Positions 1 through 9,935 of a stretch of 64,000 nucleotides of DNA are shown here, in pieces. The stretch's first letter is position 1; every line of letters starts with the position of its first letter. This DNA is from Azospirillum brasilense (GTDB lineage Bacteria > Pseudomonadota > Alphaproteobacteria > Azospirillales > Azospirillaceae). The translations under genes were made by a program, and so were the position numbers. The stretch is from the NCBI RefSeq assembly GCF_003349955.1, contig NZ_QLKQ01000008.1, positions 62,001 to 126,000 of the forward strand, read 5' to 3'. The notes below the pieces were generated by a model that was given only the letters and a program-made list of their open reading frames with translations, searched no databases and had not been told where the DNA came from.

Positions 1-1
1 C

Positions 2-412
2 CGCGATGCCGTGCTGGCCGCGAACCGGGCTTTCTACCAAGCCTTCACCGGGCGTGACTTTTCCGCCATGGACCGGCTGTGGGCCTCCCGCCTGCCCGTG
101 TCCTGCATCCATCCCGGCTGGACCATCCTGTTCGGCCGGGAGGCGGTGGTGTCGAGCTGGCAGGACGTGCTGCGTTCCCCCCGCGGCCCGGCGGTGCAGG
201 CGCGCAACGAACGCGTCAGCCTGTATGGCGAAACCGCGGTCGTCCTCTGCGAGGAGATCGTGGGAGACGCCGTTCTGGTCGCGACCAATCTGTTCGCGCG
301 CGAGGACGGCGAGTGGCGGCTGGCCCACCACCAGGCCGGACCGGTCGCCGAACCCGCCTCGCAGATCCTGACGCCGTCCGACCGCCTGCCCCCCGGCGGT
401 CTGCTGCACTGA
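2..412 (+). CDS. SnoaL-like / NTF2-fold protein, 5' partial
   Basis: The reading frame is open to the left edge (the codons before the GTG at 11 read Arg-Asp-Ala), so the start is probably outside the window. The visible part (about 136 residues) has the layout of the small SnoaL/DUF4440 NTF2-like fold: an N-terminal helix with AFYQAF, a HPGW strand-turn, and a late EDGEWRLAHHQ strand near the C-terminus. Members of this fold include isomerases, hydrolases and many uncharacterised ligand-binding proteins, and the sequence does not say which this is. It ends 50 bp before the convergent hydrolase gene. Confidence 0.65.
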   Translation, partial: RDAVLAANRAFYQAFTGRDFSAMDRLWASRLPVSCIHPGWTILFGREAVVSSWQDVLRSPRGPAVQARNERVSLYGETAVVLCEEIVGDAVLVATNLFAREDGEWRLAHHQAGPVAEPASQILTPSDRLPPGGLLH

Positions 413-462
413 GCGCGGTCCCTCTTTTCCCCTCCCGCGCTCAACGGGCGTTCAGCGGGCGT

Positions 463-1647
463 TCAGCGGCGCTCCGCCGCCCTCTCCAATTGCCAGATCA
501 GATCGCCGACCACCCGGTCGGCGGTGGTTCGCTCGGGATCGCTGTTGGTCAGGGCCACCGCGGCCCAGCGGTGGGCGCGTGAGAAGGCGATGTAGGCGTT
601 GAAGCCGCCGGTGGAACCGGAATGCCAGAGGATCGGCGTGCCGTCCGCCGCCCATGCGACGAACCAGCCAAGCGCCATCGCCCCCTGCCCCAGCGCTCCC
701 GGATCGCGCAACGTCCGCCCGTCCACCTGCACCGACTGGGCGAGCGCCAGCGTCGCGGCGGTCTCGTCGTCGCAGGCGGCCTTTCCCAGGCCGGTGCAGT
801 CGCCCATGTTGGCGCGCAGCCAGCGCAGCAGGTCGTCGGCGGTGGAATAGAGGCCAAAGGAGGGCTGCATGGCCGGCGCCTCCCAATCGGGCACCACCTG
901 CCCGCGGGCGTGGCCCACCGCCTTTCGGGCGCGCTGCCCGGCCGTGGGCGCCAGCGTGGTGTCGGTCATCCCGAAACGGTCGGTGACCACCCGTTTCAGC
1001 AACGTCTCGTAGGGAATGCCCGACGCGGTGGACAGCGCCTCCCCCAGCACCGCCATCCCGACGTTGGAGTAGCGGAAGCGCGTGCCCGGCGGCACCGTCA
1101 GGCTGAAGCCGGACAGCCACGCCCCCACCTCCTCCCGAGTCAGCGGCTTGTAGGGGTTGCGCGGGTCCTCCAGCCGGCTCCAGGAGAAGCGCGGAGTCTC
1201 CGGCACGTTGGGCAGCCCCGCCGTGTGGGTGGCGAGGTCGAGCAGGCGGATTGGCGTACCGTCGAAGTCCGGGGCGTGGACCGGCTTGGGCAGATGGCGG
1301 GCCAACGGGTCGGTCGGGGCGACGCGCCCGGCGCGGATCAGCTCGGCCAGGATGGTGCCGGTGAAGGGCTTGGTCAGGGAGGCGATCTGGAACAGGGTGC
1401 GCCCGTCCGGCGGGCCGCCGTCGGGCCGCCCGCTGTCGCCGCGCCCGACGACGAGGCTGCGCCCGTCGCGGATCACCCCGACGACGATGCTGCCCGCCCC
1501 CGCCTCCTCGAGACGGCGGTCGGCCAACGCCGTCACCGCCTCCCGAAGACGGTCCGGGGGCACCGCGTCCGCCGGGGCCGGGGCCGTCGCCCAGACGGTG
1601 AGCGCAAGAAACGACACGACACCGAGCACCGGCCCCCGCATCCCCAC
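463..1647 (-). CDS. Serine beta-lactamase-family hydrolase, exported
   Basis: A 394-residue protein of the class C beta-lactamase/DD-peptidase/esterase family. An N-terminal signal peptide (about residues 1-28, ending near ADA) predicts export to the periplasm. The catalytic signatures are visible in order: SLTK (Ser90, Lys93), YSN (Tyr193-Asn195) and HSG (342-344). Length and motif spacing suit a complete enzyme. The family covers penicillin-interacting enzymes, esterases and D-amino-peptidases, so a resistance role cannot be assumed. It appears to be a single-gene unit. The 136 bp between its start and the next gene to the right holds nothing I recognise. Confidence 0.82.
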   Translation of the reverse strand: MGMRGPVLGVVSFLALTVWATAPAPADAVPPDRLREAVTALADRRLEEAGAGSIVVGVIRDGRSLVVGRGDSGRPDGGPPDGRTLFQIASLTKPFTGTILAELIRAGRVAPTDPLARHLPKPVHAPDFDGTPIRLLDLATHTAGLPNVPETPRFSWSRLEDPRNPYKPLTREEVGAWLSGFSLTVPPGTRFRYSNVGMAVLGEALSTASGIPYETLLKRVVTDRFGMTDTTLAPTAGQRARKAVGHARGQVVPDWEAPAMQPSFGLYSTADDLLRWLRANMGDCTGLGKAACDDETAATLALAQSVQVDGRTLRDPGALGQGAMALGWFVAWAADGTPILWHSGSTGGFNAYIAFSRAHRWAAVALTNSDPERTTADRVVGDLIWQLERAAERR

Positions 1648-1783
1648 CCTCCGTCATCGGCGCGCGGAATGGGCGCGCTTGAGGGAAGAGTGGGAAGCGG
1701 TCCCGCCCGCGGGTACGCCCGCGGACGGACATCACGCCAACGGAGCAGCCCGCGCCGGGCGGGTTAGACCGGTGAGAACCCGT

Positions 1784-3475
1784 CTATTCGGTCGGGATTT
1801 CCGCCTGCGGCGGGCGGCGGTCCTTCACGATGGTCAGCGGCACGTCGTCGGCGGCGATCTCGATGATCGGCTGACCGCCCAGCAGGCTGGGGCACTGCTT
1901 GACCTGGGTGAAGGCCATGAAGAAATCGGCCTTGCGCCAGTCCATCCCGGTGCCGTTGATCAGCTTCAGCCAGGGCGGCAGCTCGAAGCGTACGGCCAGC
2001 GTGTTGCCGCAGACCGACAGGGTGTACTGGCGCGGCGGCGCCTTGCCGCCGTTCTCGCGCTCCACCAGGGCCACCAGCTCGGCCAGCGCCTCGTGCTGGG
2101 AGTTGCCCCAGTAATCCAGTTCGAACCGCCCCTCGGCGCCCTTCAGCCCGCCGGCGAACTGGTTGTAATAGACGTACTGGTTCGGGTGCATGGCGCCGAG
2201 CTGCCACGCGTACAGCACGGCCACCGCGATGGCCGCCGCCCCGTACGCCTGCCCCGTACGCCGGCCCAGCGCCTCGGCCCCGCTCCACAGCCGGTCGAAG
2301 GCGATGCCGGCCAGCACCGCCATCGGCGGCGCCACGAACAGGAAATGGCGGATGCCGTTGTAGACGGACGGCCGCATCAGCATGAACAGGACCACCGGCA
2401 GAAAGGCCGCCAGCGCCAGCGGCACCCAGCGCACCGCGCCGAAGGCGCCGTCGACGCTCCGCCAGCCGCCGCGCACCACCCACAGGGCGGCCAGCACCAC
2501 CGCCGCCAGGGTGCCCAGCAGCACCGCCTCCGGCAGCTTCACCCCCAGATAGACCGGCAGGTAGAGCGCCGGCGGGGCGGCGGAGCTGACCATCTGCCCC
2601 ATGAACAGCGTCTGGATGTCGATGGGGAAGTGCGAGACGACGCGCAGCGCCTCCAGCGGGTTCAGCGGCTTCTGCACCGCCCAGGGCCAGAACAGCGCCA
2701 TCACCGCGTAGGCCAGCGGAATCGCCGGCAGCAGCGGCGGCACGGAGCGCCGGACGACGCCCAGCGCCGGCCGCAGCCCGCCCTGCCACGCCACCAGCAC
2801 CACATAGAGCGCCAGCGCCACCGCGAGGTAGAATCCGGCCAGCACCCCGCCCACCCGGATCGCCAGGGTCAGGCCCAGCGCCAGCCCGAACTTCAGCACG
2901 GCGCTGCGGCGCGGGGCCGGCATCTGGCCGATGATGCGGGTGGCGAAATAGAGCGTCCACACCATGCCCGCGGCGAAGGGCACATCCTTGGTGTTGTTGA
3001 ACATGGCGCCGTAATAGACGCCGGACAGCGCCAGCAGCGCCGCCGCCAGGAAGCCCGCCCGCGGCCCGGCCAGCAGCCGGGCGTAGCGCCAGCAGCCGGC
3101 GATGCCCAGCACCCCGACCAGGGCGCAGAGCAGGTGGCGCGTCTCGTACTCCTCGAACGGCGAGATCGGGACCACCAGGGCCGTCACCAGATCGAACAGC
3201 CCGCCGTAGAGGTACAGATCCTTGAAATGGAAGGCCGACCGGTCGGTGAAGCCGGACAGGTAGAAGGACAGCAGCTTCTTGCCGTAGATGTGCTGCACCT
3301 CCTCGTCGGTGCTGATTCCGTAGTTCCGGAAGGTCAGCGCGGCGAGGATGATCAGGCACAGCAGGAAAGCGCGCGCCATGTCGTCCCACAGGGCGCCGGC
3401 GCGGCGTTGCGCCAGGGCACCCGCCGGGGGCGTCGCCCCGAGGGGATTCAGGCCGAGCGGCGGCATCAGGCTCAT
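1784..3475 (-). CDS. Polytopic GT39-like glycosyltransferase
   Basis: A 563-residue integral membrane protein with about ten or more hydrophobic segments, resembling the ArnT/PMT (GT39/GT83) polyprenyl-phosphate-dependent sugar transferases. An early acidic STDEE motif follows the first transmembrane helix, as expected for the first periplasmic loop of this fold. I chose the ATG at 3475 because its ATGA overlaps the stop of the upstream GT2 gene, a typical translational-coupling arrangement; an in-frame ATG at 3508 would lie deeper inside that gene. With the GT2 partner it probably forms a two-step system: a cytoplasmic transferase loads a lipid carrier and this enzyme passes the sugar to a periplasmic acceptor. 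The acceptor is unknown. Confidence 0.72.
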   Translation of the reverse strand: MSLMPPLGLNPLGATPPAGALAQRRAGALWDDMARAFLLCLIILAALTFRNYGISTDEEVQHIYGKKLLSFYLSGFTDRSAFHFKDLYLYGGLFDLVTALVVPISPFEEYETRHLLCALVGVLGIAGCWRYARLLAGPRAGFLAAALLALSGVYYGAMFNNTKDVPFAAGMVWTLYFATRIIGQMPAPRRSAVLKFGLALGLTLAIRVGGVLAGFYLAVALALYVVLVAWQGGLRPALGVVRRSVPPLLPAIPLAYAVMALFWPWAVQKPLNPLEALRVVSHFPIDIQTLFMGQMVSSAAPPALYLPVYLGVKLPEAVLLGTLAAVVLAALWVVRGGWRSVDGAFGAVRWVPLALAAFLPVVLFMLMRPSVYNGIRHFLFVAPPMAVLAGIAFDRLWSGAEALGRRTGQAYGAAAIAVAVLYAWQLGAMHPNQYVYYNQFAGGLKGAEGRFELDYWGNSQHEALAELVALVERENGGKAPPRQYTLSVCGNTLAVRFELPPWLKLINGTGMDWRKADFFMAFTQVKQCPSLLGGQPIIEIAADDVPLTIVKDRRPPQAEIPTE

Positions 3476-4599
3476 GAAGGGCGGTCCTCGCTTCCCGGCC
3501 GGCGCCAAACACCCGCATTGGCACCCTGATGTGGCGTCGCGGCCGCGGAATCCTCCGCGAAGCCATGGGCCGAACGGACGATGTAGAGGGGACGCCCCTT
3601 CACCTCGTTGAACACGCGGCCGAGATAGTCGCCGATAACCCCCAGCGTGACGAGCTGGATGCCGCCCATGAACAGCACCGCAGCCAGCAGCGATTCATAG
3701 CCGGGCACGTCGATGCCGTAGATCAGGGTGCGCAGCAGGCGCAGCAGGATGTAGACGAAGGCGAAGCCGGAGATCGCCATGCCCACCAGGCTCCACACCC
3801 GCAGCGGGAAGGTGGAGAAGGCGGTCAGCCCGTCGAAGGACAGGCTGAGCAGCTTCAGGAAGCCCCATTTGGTGTCGCCGCCGGCGCGCTCCCCCTGCTG
3901 GTAGGGGATGCTGGCCTGACGGAAGCCGACCCAGGCGAAGATGCCCTTCATGAAGCGCGTGCGCTCGGGCATGCGGTTGATGACGTCGACCACCCGCCGG
4001 TCCATCAGCCGGAAGTCGCCGACCTCGCGCGGCAGCTTGACCTCCGACAGGTTGTCGAAGATCCAGTAGAAGGCGCGGGCGAACACCCGGTGCTTCAGGC
4101 TCTGCCCCACCCGCGCGTGGCGCACGGCGACGACCACGTCGTAGCCCTCGCGCCATTTGGCGAGGAATTGCGGTAGCAGCTCCGGCGGGTGTTGCAGGTC
4201 GGCGTCCATCGGCACCACGGCGTCGCCGGTGGTGTGGCGCAGGCCGGCCGACAGGGCCAGCTCCTTGCCGAAGTTGCGCGACAGGTCGACCACCTTGACC
4301 CGCGGGTCGGCGTCATGGACGTCCAGCAGGCGGTCGAGCGTGTCGTCGCGGCTGCCGTCGTTGACGCAGACCACCTCCCACTCGGCGTCCAGCCGGTCGA
4401 GCACCGGCACCAGCCGTTCGAACAGCGCGGCGATGTTGGGGCCTTCGTTGTAGAAGGGGATCACCACCGACAGACGCCCCCGCTTCGTGCGGGCGGAACG
4501 CGACGGCTTCGGAGGGGAAGCGGCGTCGCTCGGCTTGGGGATGGTGGCGGGAGAGGTGTCGGCGGAAGCCGCCGGAGTGGGCGCGTCGGTCAGGGACAT
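3472..4599 (-). CDS. GT2 glycosyltransferase with C-terminal membrane helices (DPM1/GtrB-like)
   Basis: A 375-residue protein. After a low-complexity Ser/Pro/Lys-rich N-terminus comes a GT-A domain with [15 protein letters not shown] and the metal-binding DADLQHPP motif. Two hydrophobic helices lie near the C-terminus. This is the architecture of polyprenyl-phosphate mannosyl/glucosyl transferases (DPM synthase, GtrB, ArnC), which transfer a sugar from a nucleotide donor to a lipid carrier at the inner membrane. The start at 4599 (MSLTDAP) is my choice. The frame extends to 4734 with an ATG there, but the extra residues look unlike the family. It overlaps the downstream GT39-like gene by 4 nt, so the two are cotranscribed. 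Confidence 0.82.
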   Translation of the reverse strand: MSLTDAPTPAASADTSPATIPKPSDAASPPKPSRSARTKRGRLSVVIPFYNEGPNIAALFERLVPVLDRLDAEWEVVCVNDGSRDDTLDRLLDVHDADPRVKVVDLSRNFGKELALSAGLRHTTGDAVVPMDADLQHPPELLPQFLAKWREGYDVVVAVRHARVGQSLKHRVFARAFYWIFDNLSEVKLPREVGDFRLMDRRVVDVINRMPERTRFMKGIFAWVGFRQASIPYQQGERAGGDTKWGFLKLLSLSFDGLTAFSTFPLRVWSLVGMAISGFAFVYILLRLLRTLIYGIDVPGYESLLAAVLFMGGIQLVTLGVIGDYLGRVFNEVKGRPLYIVRSAHGFAEDSAAATPHQGANAGVWRRPGSEDRPS

Positions 4600-5001
4600 G
4601 GCCGGCCGTTGGGTGAGATGATCACGAGCCGGGTTGGAAGGGTCCAGGCAGGCGTCCCCGGCGGGGCGCTTCGCCCTTTGGCATATAGCACGATACATGT
4701 GGATGAGCAAAACGCCTCTATTGTGACCATCCACGGCCTAAGCCGTGACCAGCACGCCGCTGGAACCGGCGCCGGAACGGTCCGTCGCTGGTGGGCTAAC
4801 GCCACGGTCCCGACAAATATTCCAAGCCCCCGCGAAACCGCCAGAACCCGGAAGGATAAGGGCATCCCCAAGCGTGCGCGGAAGGGCTCCATGCCCGTTT
4901 TCGGGGGCCGGAAACCAGTTGGCACACTTAATGAATTGGTAAGCGGACACTGCCATGTTTTGTATCTAAACCATTCAGCCTCATCCGGAGTTTTCCCGAT
5001 C
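4600..5001. other. 402-bp divergent intergenic region
   Basis: This lies between the minus-strand glycosyltransferase operon and the plus-strand chemoreceptor and should hold both promoters. The stretch from about 4919 to 4980 is visibly more A+T-rich than its surroundings. I looked for sigma-54 and flagellar sigma-28 type elements and found none that fit. Small open frames here lack ribosome-binding sites and family resemblance. If the glycosyltransferase starts at 4734, the gap shrinks to 267 bp. Confidence 0.5.
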
Positions 5002-7011
5002 ATGAGCCTGTTCAACCATCTTCGGGTCGGCACCAAGATCACGGCGGCCAACGCCGGGGTTCTGCTCTTCCTGGTCGCCATCGGCGGCCTCGGGGTCTAT
5101 GCCCTGATGGACGCCAAGCACGGCTTCGCGACCTATCAGACCCTGGCCCGCCAGACCACCGAGGTCGGGCGCATCCAGGCGACGATGCTGGAGGTCCAGC
5201 TCCAGGCCAAGACCTTCCTGCTGACCGGCAGCGAGGAGGCCGCCCACACGGTGGACTCGCTGGCCGCCGACCTCGACGGGCGGATCGACGAGGCCAAGGC
5301 CCTGTTCACCGAGCCGACGCTGAACCGCACGGTGATCCAGATGGACAACGAGCTGGGCCAGTACCGCGAGGCCTTCACCCGCATCATGGAGTTCCAGGCG
5401 ACCCGCAACGAGGCGGCGGCGGAGCTTGTGGACCTTGGGGCCAAGATGGAGAAGGCGCTGAGCGGCGTCATGGACAGCGCCTACGCGGACGGCGACACCG
5501 AGGCCGCCTATCAGGCGGGCATGGCGTCCCGCCACTTCCTCGCCGCCCGCAACACCGCCAACCGCTTCCTGACCGACGGTTCGGCGGAGAGCGCCGACAT
5601 CTTCCGCAAGGAGCTGCAGAACGCCCGCGAGCGCGGCAACGCGATGCTCGCCAAGCTGACCGAGCTGGAGCGCCGCCGCGGCGCCTCGTCCTTCCTGGCC
5701 TACCAGCGCGTCTTCGCCACCCAGTTCGAGAAGGCGGTCGTCGCCACCACCAAGCGGGACGAGCTGGTCGCGCAGGTGCTGGAGACGCTCGGCCCGACCG
5801 TCAACGCGCGGGTCGAGCAGCTCCGCGACGCCAGCGCCCGCCAGCAGGCGGCGCTCGGCACCTCCGCCACCGAGACCATCGACCGCGCCCGCACGGTGAC
5901 CACCGCCGCCGCCGTGGTCGCCGTCCTGCTCGGGCTGATCTCCGCCCTGCTGATCGGGCGCGGCCTGTCGCGGCCCATCGTGTCGATGACCGACACCATG
6001 ACCCGTCTGGCCGGCGGCGACCGCCGGGTGGAGGTGCCCGGCCTGGACCGCGGCGACGAGATCGGCGGCATGGCCAAGGCCGTCGAGGTCTTCAAGCACA
6101 GCCTGATCGACGCCGACCGCATGGCCGCGGAACAGGCCGCCGAGCATGCGACCCGCCGCGAGCGGTCGGAGCGCATCGACTCCCTGACCCGCGAGTTCGA
6201 CCGCATGGTGATGGAGGTGCTGTCCCGCGTGTCCTCCGCCGCCACCCAGCTCAACAGCACGGCCCAGGGCATGTCGGCCACCGCCGAGCAGACCACCCGG
6301 CAGGCCAGCGCCGTCGCCGCCGCCTCCACCCAGGCGACCGCCAACGTGGAGACCGTCGCCGCCGCCGCCGAGGAGCTGACCAGCTCAATCCAGGAGATCA
6401 GCCGGCAGGTGGCCCAGAGCAACAGCATCGCCGGGCAGGCGGTCAGCACCGCCGAACGGACCGACGCCACCGTGCGCGGGCTGGTCGACGCCGCCCAGCG
6501 CATCGGCGAGGTGGTGCAACTCATCAACGACATCGCCAGCCAGACCAACCTGCTCGCCCTGAACGCCACCATCGAGGCCGCCCGCGCCGGCGAGGCCGGC
6601 AAGGGCTTCGCCGTCGTCGCGTCGGAGGTCAAGAGCCTCGCCAACCAGACGGCCAAGGCGACCGAGGACATCTCCGGCCAGATCGCCGGCATCCAGCAGG
6701 TCAGCCGCGAGGCCGCCGGGGCGATCGCCGAGATCGGCCGCGTGATCGGCGAGATCAGCCACATCTCCACCACCATCGCCGCGGCGGTCGAGGAGCAGGG
6801 GGCGGCCACCCAGGAGATCAGCCGCAACGTCCAGCAGGCCGCCCGCGGCACGCAGCAGGTGTCGGGCAACATCGCCGGGGTGACCCAGGCGGCGGAAGCC
6901 ACCGGCGACGCCTCCCGCCAGGTGCTCGACGCCGCCGACGGGCTGAGCGGCGAGGCCGAGGGGCTGCGCGGCTTCGTCTCGCGCTTCCTGACCGACATGC
7001 GGGCCGCCTGA
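5002..7011 (+). CDS. Methyl-accepting chemotaxis protein
   Basis: A 669-residue transmembrane chemoreceptor. TM1 spans about residues 14-36 and TM2 about 298-320. The roughly 260-residue periplasmic part between them is all-helical, with E/A/Q-rich helices and no PAS or cache signature, suggesting a four-helix-bundle or bimodular helical sensor. A HAMP domain follows (about 320-372), then a long signalling coiled coil whose hairpin tip at about 503-535 carries the invariant [18 protein letters not shown] core that contacts CheA and CheW. The start is the MSLFNHL codon just before TM1; the frame is open far upstream but that part is not MCP-like. A strong terminator follows. No che genes are nearby, and the ligand cannot be predicted. 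Confidence 0.93.
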   Translation: MSLFNHLRVGTKITAANAGVLLFLVAIGGLGVYALMDAKHGFATYQTLARQTTEVGRIQATMLEVQLQAKTFLLTGSEEAAHTVDSLAADLDGRIDEAKALFTEPTLNRTVIQMDNELGQYREAFTRIMEFQATRNEAAAELVDLGAKMEKALSGVMDSAYADGDTEAAYQAGMASRHFLAARNTANRFLTDGSAESADIFRKELQNARERGNAMLAKLTELERRRGASSFLAYQRVFATQFEKAVVATTKRDELVAQVLETLGPTVNARVEQLRDASARQQAALGTSATETIDRARTVTTAAAVVAVLLGLISALLIGRGLSRPIVSMTDTMTRLAGGDRRVEVPGLDRGDEIGGMAKAVEVFKHSLIDADRMAAEQAAEHATRRERSERIDSLTREFDRMVMEVLSRVSSAATQLNSTAQGMSATAEQTTRQASAVAAASTQATANVETVAAAAEELTSSIQEISRQVAQSNSIAGQAVSTAERTDATVRGLVDAAQRIGEVVQLINDIASQTNLLALNATIEAARAGEAGKGFAVVASEVKSLANQTAKATEDISGQIAGIQQVSREAAGAIAEIGRVIGEISHISTTIAAAVEEQGAATQEISRNVQQAARGTQQVSGNIAGVTQAAEATGDASRQVLDAADGLSGEAEGLRGFVSRFLTDMRAA

Positions 7012-7025
7012 CGGTTTCGTCTTCA

Positions 7026-7065
7026 CCCCTCCTCCATCCGATTGCGGTGGAGGAGGGGTTTTTCT
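7026..7065 (+). terminator. Rho-independent terminator after the chemoreceptor
   Basis: An 11-bp perfect stem (7026-7036 with 7048-7058), extended by an inner CCG/CGG pairing, is followed by TTTTTCTT. It begins 15 nt after the chemoreceptor stop. Confidence 0.9.
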
Positions 7066-7129
7066 TGCGCCGCCCCGGCCCTGTTGGGCAAATAGGGGTC
7101 ATTGCGCACCCCGGACCGCTGTTCCCATC

Positions 7130-7780
7130 ATGATCCTGACCCCGATCCCGGCCGAGACGATGCCGGAGGCCCTGGCGACCTTCGAGCGCCTGCTGGCCGG
7201 CAAGCCCCTGCCCCTCGCCGCTTTCCGGCGCATCGCCGCGACGTGGCCGGTGCCCGGTGGCGTCGACACGCCCGAGCAGCGTGCCGAAGCGGTGCGGCTG
7301 GCCCACGCCCACGGCATCGGCACGCTGGACGAGCCGCCGAACGCCTCCTTCATGTGGGACGGCGCGGTCATCCGCACCGACGTGGAATCGACGGTCATTG
7401 TTCATGAGGTCGCCCACTGGCTGGTCGCCGCGCCCGAGCGCCGTCCGCTCTACGACTTCGGCCTGGGGCCGGGGCCGGAGACGACGCTGCGCAAGGAGGC
7501 GCGCAGCCAGCAGAAGCTGACCTTCGAGGAGTGCATGCACGAGGAGCAACAGACCTCCCTGCTCGGCGTGCTGTGGGAGGCCGAGTTGGGCCAGCCGGCG
7601 ATCCTCGCCTTCCTGGAGCAGAACTGGATGGAGCGCTGGGAGCGGGAGAGCACCGCCGCCTTCTTCATCCGCCATGTCGAGGAACTCTTCACCCGCGGCC
7701 TGATCGACGCCGAGGGCCGCCCGTCCACGGCGCGCGCCTGGGCGGACGAGCGGGCGGACGAACGGATGCGGGCCGCCTGA
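7130..7780 (+). CDS. EpmC-like (EF-P hydroxylase family) HExxH metalloprotein
   Basis: A 216-residue protein with HEVAHW (His92, Glu93, His96), followed by an ERR-x-LYDFG segment (Asp109) and an acidic FEECMHEEQQ segment (about 132-141). The order HE(I/V)xHW, then RRxLxDFG, then FEx(n)E with Gln, matches what I know of EpmC/YfcM, the non-haem iron hydroxylase acting on modified elongation factor P. The classical HExxH zinc-peptidase reading fits the residues too. It is somewhat longer than E. coli EpmC, and I see no epmA or epmB nearby. It lies alone between the chemoreceptor terminator and the liv genes. The family link is moderately secure; the substrate is not. Confidence 0.6.
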   Translation: MILTPIPAETMPEALATFERLLAGKPLPLAAFRRIAATWPVPGGVDTPEQRAEAVRLAHAHGIGTLDEPPNASFMWDGAVIRTDVESTVIVHEVAHWLVAAPERRPLYDFGLGPGPETTLRKEARSQQKLTFEECMHEEQQTSLLGVLWEAELGQPAILAFLEQNWMERWERESTAAFFIRHVEELFTRGLIDAEGRPSTARAWADERADERMRAA

Positions 7781-7831
7781 ACTTTGCGCTGCCCATAAAT
7801 CAATCATAAAATCCCTGGAGGCTGGACCGTC

Positions 7832-8998
7832 ATGACCCGCAACCTGCTTACGCTGGCCTCCGCGCTGGCCCTGCTCGCCACCCCGGCGGCGGCGGACACG
7901 CTGAAGATCGGCATGATCACCACCCTGTCCGGCCCCGGCGCGGGGCTGGGCATCGACATCCGCGACGGCTTCGCGCTGGCGGTGGAGCATGCGGGCGGCA
8001 AGCTGGGCGGGCAGGACACCCAGGTCATCGAGGCGGACGACCAGCAGAAGCCGGACGTCGCCGTCGGCCTCGCCAACCGCATGGTCGAGCGCGACCGTGT
8101 GCAGGTGGTGACCGGCGTGGTCTGGTCGAACCTCGCGCTGGCCATGCTGCCGACGCTGGCCGGCGGGCAGACCTTCTTCATCAGCCCGAACGCCGGCCCG
8201 TCGCAACTGGCGGGCGCGCAGTGCAACCCGTACTTCTTCAACGCCGCCTACCAGAACGACCAGATCCATGAGGCCGTGGGCAAGCATGTCCAGGACGAGG
8301 GCTTCAAGAAGGTCTATCTGATGGCCCCCAACTACCCGGCGGGCAAGGACGGCTTGGCCGGCTTCAAGCGCTACTACAAGGGCGAGGTCGCCGGCGAGGT
8401 CTACACCCAGGTCGGGCAGCTCGACTACGCGGCGGAGCTGGCGCAGCTCAAGGCCGCGGCCCCGGACGCCGTCTACGTCTTCTACCCCGGCGGCATGGGC
8501 ATCAACTTCATCAAGCAGTATGAGCAGGCCGGGCTGAAGGGCGCCGTGCCGCTGTTCGGCCCCGGCTTCTCCTTCGACCAGGACATCCTGGCGGCGGTCG
8601 GCGAGTCGGCGCTGGGCGTCAAGAACTCGGCACAGTGGAGCCCGGACCTCGACAACGCCGCCAACAAGAAGTTCGTCGCCGACTTCAAGGCCAAGTACGG
8701 GCGCATCCCGTCCATGTACGCCGCCCAGGGCTACGACACGGCGCTGCTGATCGACACGGCGGTGAAGGCGGTCGACGGCAACCTGAAGGACAAGGACAAG
8801 CTGCGCGCCGCCCTGGCCTCCGCCAAGCTGCAGAGCCTGCGCGGCGAGGTGGCGTTCAACACCAACCACTACCCGATCCACAACATCTACCTGCGCGAGG
8901 TCGTGAAGGGCGCCGACGGTGCGGTGACCAACAAGACGGTCGCCACGGTCTTCACCAACCACGCCGACGCCTACGTCAAAGACTGCCCGATGAAGTGA
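7832..8998 (+). CDS. livK: Branched-chain amino-acid-type ABC transporter substrate-binding protein
   Basis: A 388-residue periplasmic type I binding protein of the LivJ/LivK family. The signal peptide is residues 1-21 (cleavage after PAAA). The mature protein opens with LKIGMITTLSGPGA, the usual first strand and loop that contacts the ligand amino/carboxyl groups. CTGGAGG upstream of the ATG supports the start. It is followed after 22 bp by the livH permease gene. Relatives bind branched-chain amino acids, amides, urea or aromatic acids, so the symbol marks the family and not a proven ligand. The other transporter genes lie about 4 kb further on, after unrelated genes. Confidence 0.88.
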   Translation: MTRNLLTLASALALLATPAAADTLKIGMITTLSGPGAGLGIDIRDGFALAVEHAGGKLGGQDTQVIEADDQQKPDVAVGLANRMVERDRVQVVTGVVWSNLALAMLPTLAGGQTFFISPNAGPSQLAGAQCNPYFFNAAYQNDQIHEAVGKHVQDEGFKKVYLMAPNYPAGKDGLAGFKRYYKGEVAGEVYTQVGQLDYAAELAQLKAAAPDAVYVFYPGGMGINFIKQYEQAGLKGAVPLFGPGFSFDQDILAAVGESALGVKNSAQWSPDLDNAANKKFVADFKAKYGRIPSMYAAQGYDTALLIDTAVKAVDGNLKDKDKLRAALASAKLQSLRGEVAFNTNHYPIHNIYLREVVKGADGAVTNKTVATVFTNHADAYVKDCPMK

Positions 8999-9020
8999 GG
9001 CGCAGGCAGGACGCCGGAGA

Positions 9021-9935
9021 ATGGACGCGCTCCTCCTCGTCGAACAGGGGCTGAACGGGCTTCAGCTCGGCGTGATGCTGTTCCTGATGGCCGCCGGGCT
9101 GACGCTCGTCTTCGGCATCATGGACCTCATCAACCTCGCCCACGGCACCTTCTACATGGTCGGCGCCTACCTGACGGCGGCGCTGGTCCCGGTGCTCGAC
9201 AGCTTCCCGCTGGCGCTGGCGGCGGCGGTTCTGCTGACGGCGCTGCTCGGGCTGGTCGTGGAGGCGGTGGCGCTGCGCACGCTCTACCGCCGCGACCACC
9301 TGGATCAGGTGCTGGCGACCTTCGGGCTGATCCTGTTCTTCAACGAGCTGGTGAAGATCGTCTTCGGCCCGGTCCCCATCTTCCTGAACCCGCCGGCGGC
9401 GCTGGCCGGGACGGTGGACCTGTTCGGGCTGAAATACCCGGCCTTCCGGCTGGCCATCCTCGCCGTGGGCCTCGCCGTGGCGGTGTTCCTGTGGCTGCTG
9501 ATCGCCCGCACGCGGGTCGGCATGCTGATCCGCGCCGGCGCCACCAACCGCGAGATGGTGATGGCGCTGGGGGTGGACGTCCGGCTGCTGTTCGGGCTGG
9601 TCTTCGCGCTGGGCTGCGGGCTGGCCGGGCTGGCCGGCGCCATGGCCGGGCCGGTGCTGGCCGTTCAGGTCGGCATGGGCGAGCAGATCCTGATCCTGAC
9701 CTTCGTGGTCATCGTGATCGGCGGCATCGGCTCGATCCGCGGGGCGCTGGCCGGCGCCCTGCTGGTCGGCATGGTGGACACGCTGGGCCGCGCCCTGCTG
9801 CCCGCCGCCTTCCGTCTGGTGATGGACGCCGCCAACGCCAGCGCCGCCGGGGCGGCCCTGGCCTCCATGGCGATCTACGTGCTGATGGCGGTGGTCCTGG
9901 CGATCAAGCCCAAGGGGCTGTTCCCGGCGCACTGA
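9021..9935 (+). CDS. livH: LivH-type ABC transporter permease
   Basis: A 304-residue polytopic inner-membrane permease of the LivH/BPD_transp_2 family. The N-terminal GLTLVFGIMDLINLAHG segment is the family hallmark. The conserved cytoplasmic loop containing R-x-GATNREMVMALG, which couples to the ATPases, follows about two-thirds of the way in. It lies directly downstream of livK. The stop codon falls on the first base pairs of a palindromic element shared with convergent queC. Its partner permease livM and the ATPases livG and livF are at 14.1-16.6 kb. Confidence 0.9.
   Translation: MDALLLVEQGLNGLQLGVMLFLMAAGLTLVFGIMDLINLAHGTFYMVGAYLTAALVPVLDSFPLALAAAVLLTALLGLVVEAVALRTLYRRDHLDQVLATFGLILFFNELVKIVFGPVPIFLNPPAALAGTVDLFGLKYPAFRLAILAVGLAVAVFLWLLIARTRVGMLIRAGATNREMVMALGVDVRLLFGLVFALGCGLAGLAGAMAGPVLAVQVGMGEQILILTFVVIVIGGIGSIRGALAGALLVGMVDTLGRALLPAAFRLVMDAANASAAGAALASMAIYVLMAVVLAIKPKGLFPAH

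Noticed and set aside
1157-3529. 790-codon plus-strand frame
   Set aside because: Antisense to the glycosyltransferase; His/Gln/Arg-rich shadow frame.
4919-4945. Possible sigma-54 promoter (TTGGCAC...) upstream of the chemoreceptor
   Set aside because: The -12 element is GA in place of the required GC at the right spacing, so it does not fit.
4981-6147. Long minus-strand open frame over the chemoreceptor
   Set aside because: It is antisense to an obvious MCP and has Gly/Ala/Leu/Asp/His-rich composition typical of shadow frames in G+C-rich DNA.
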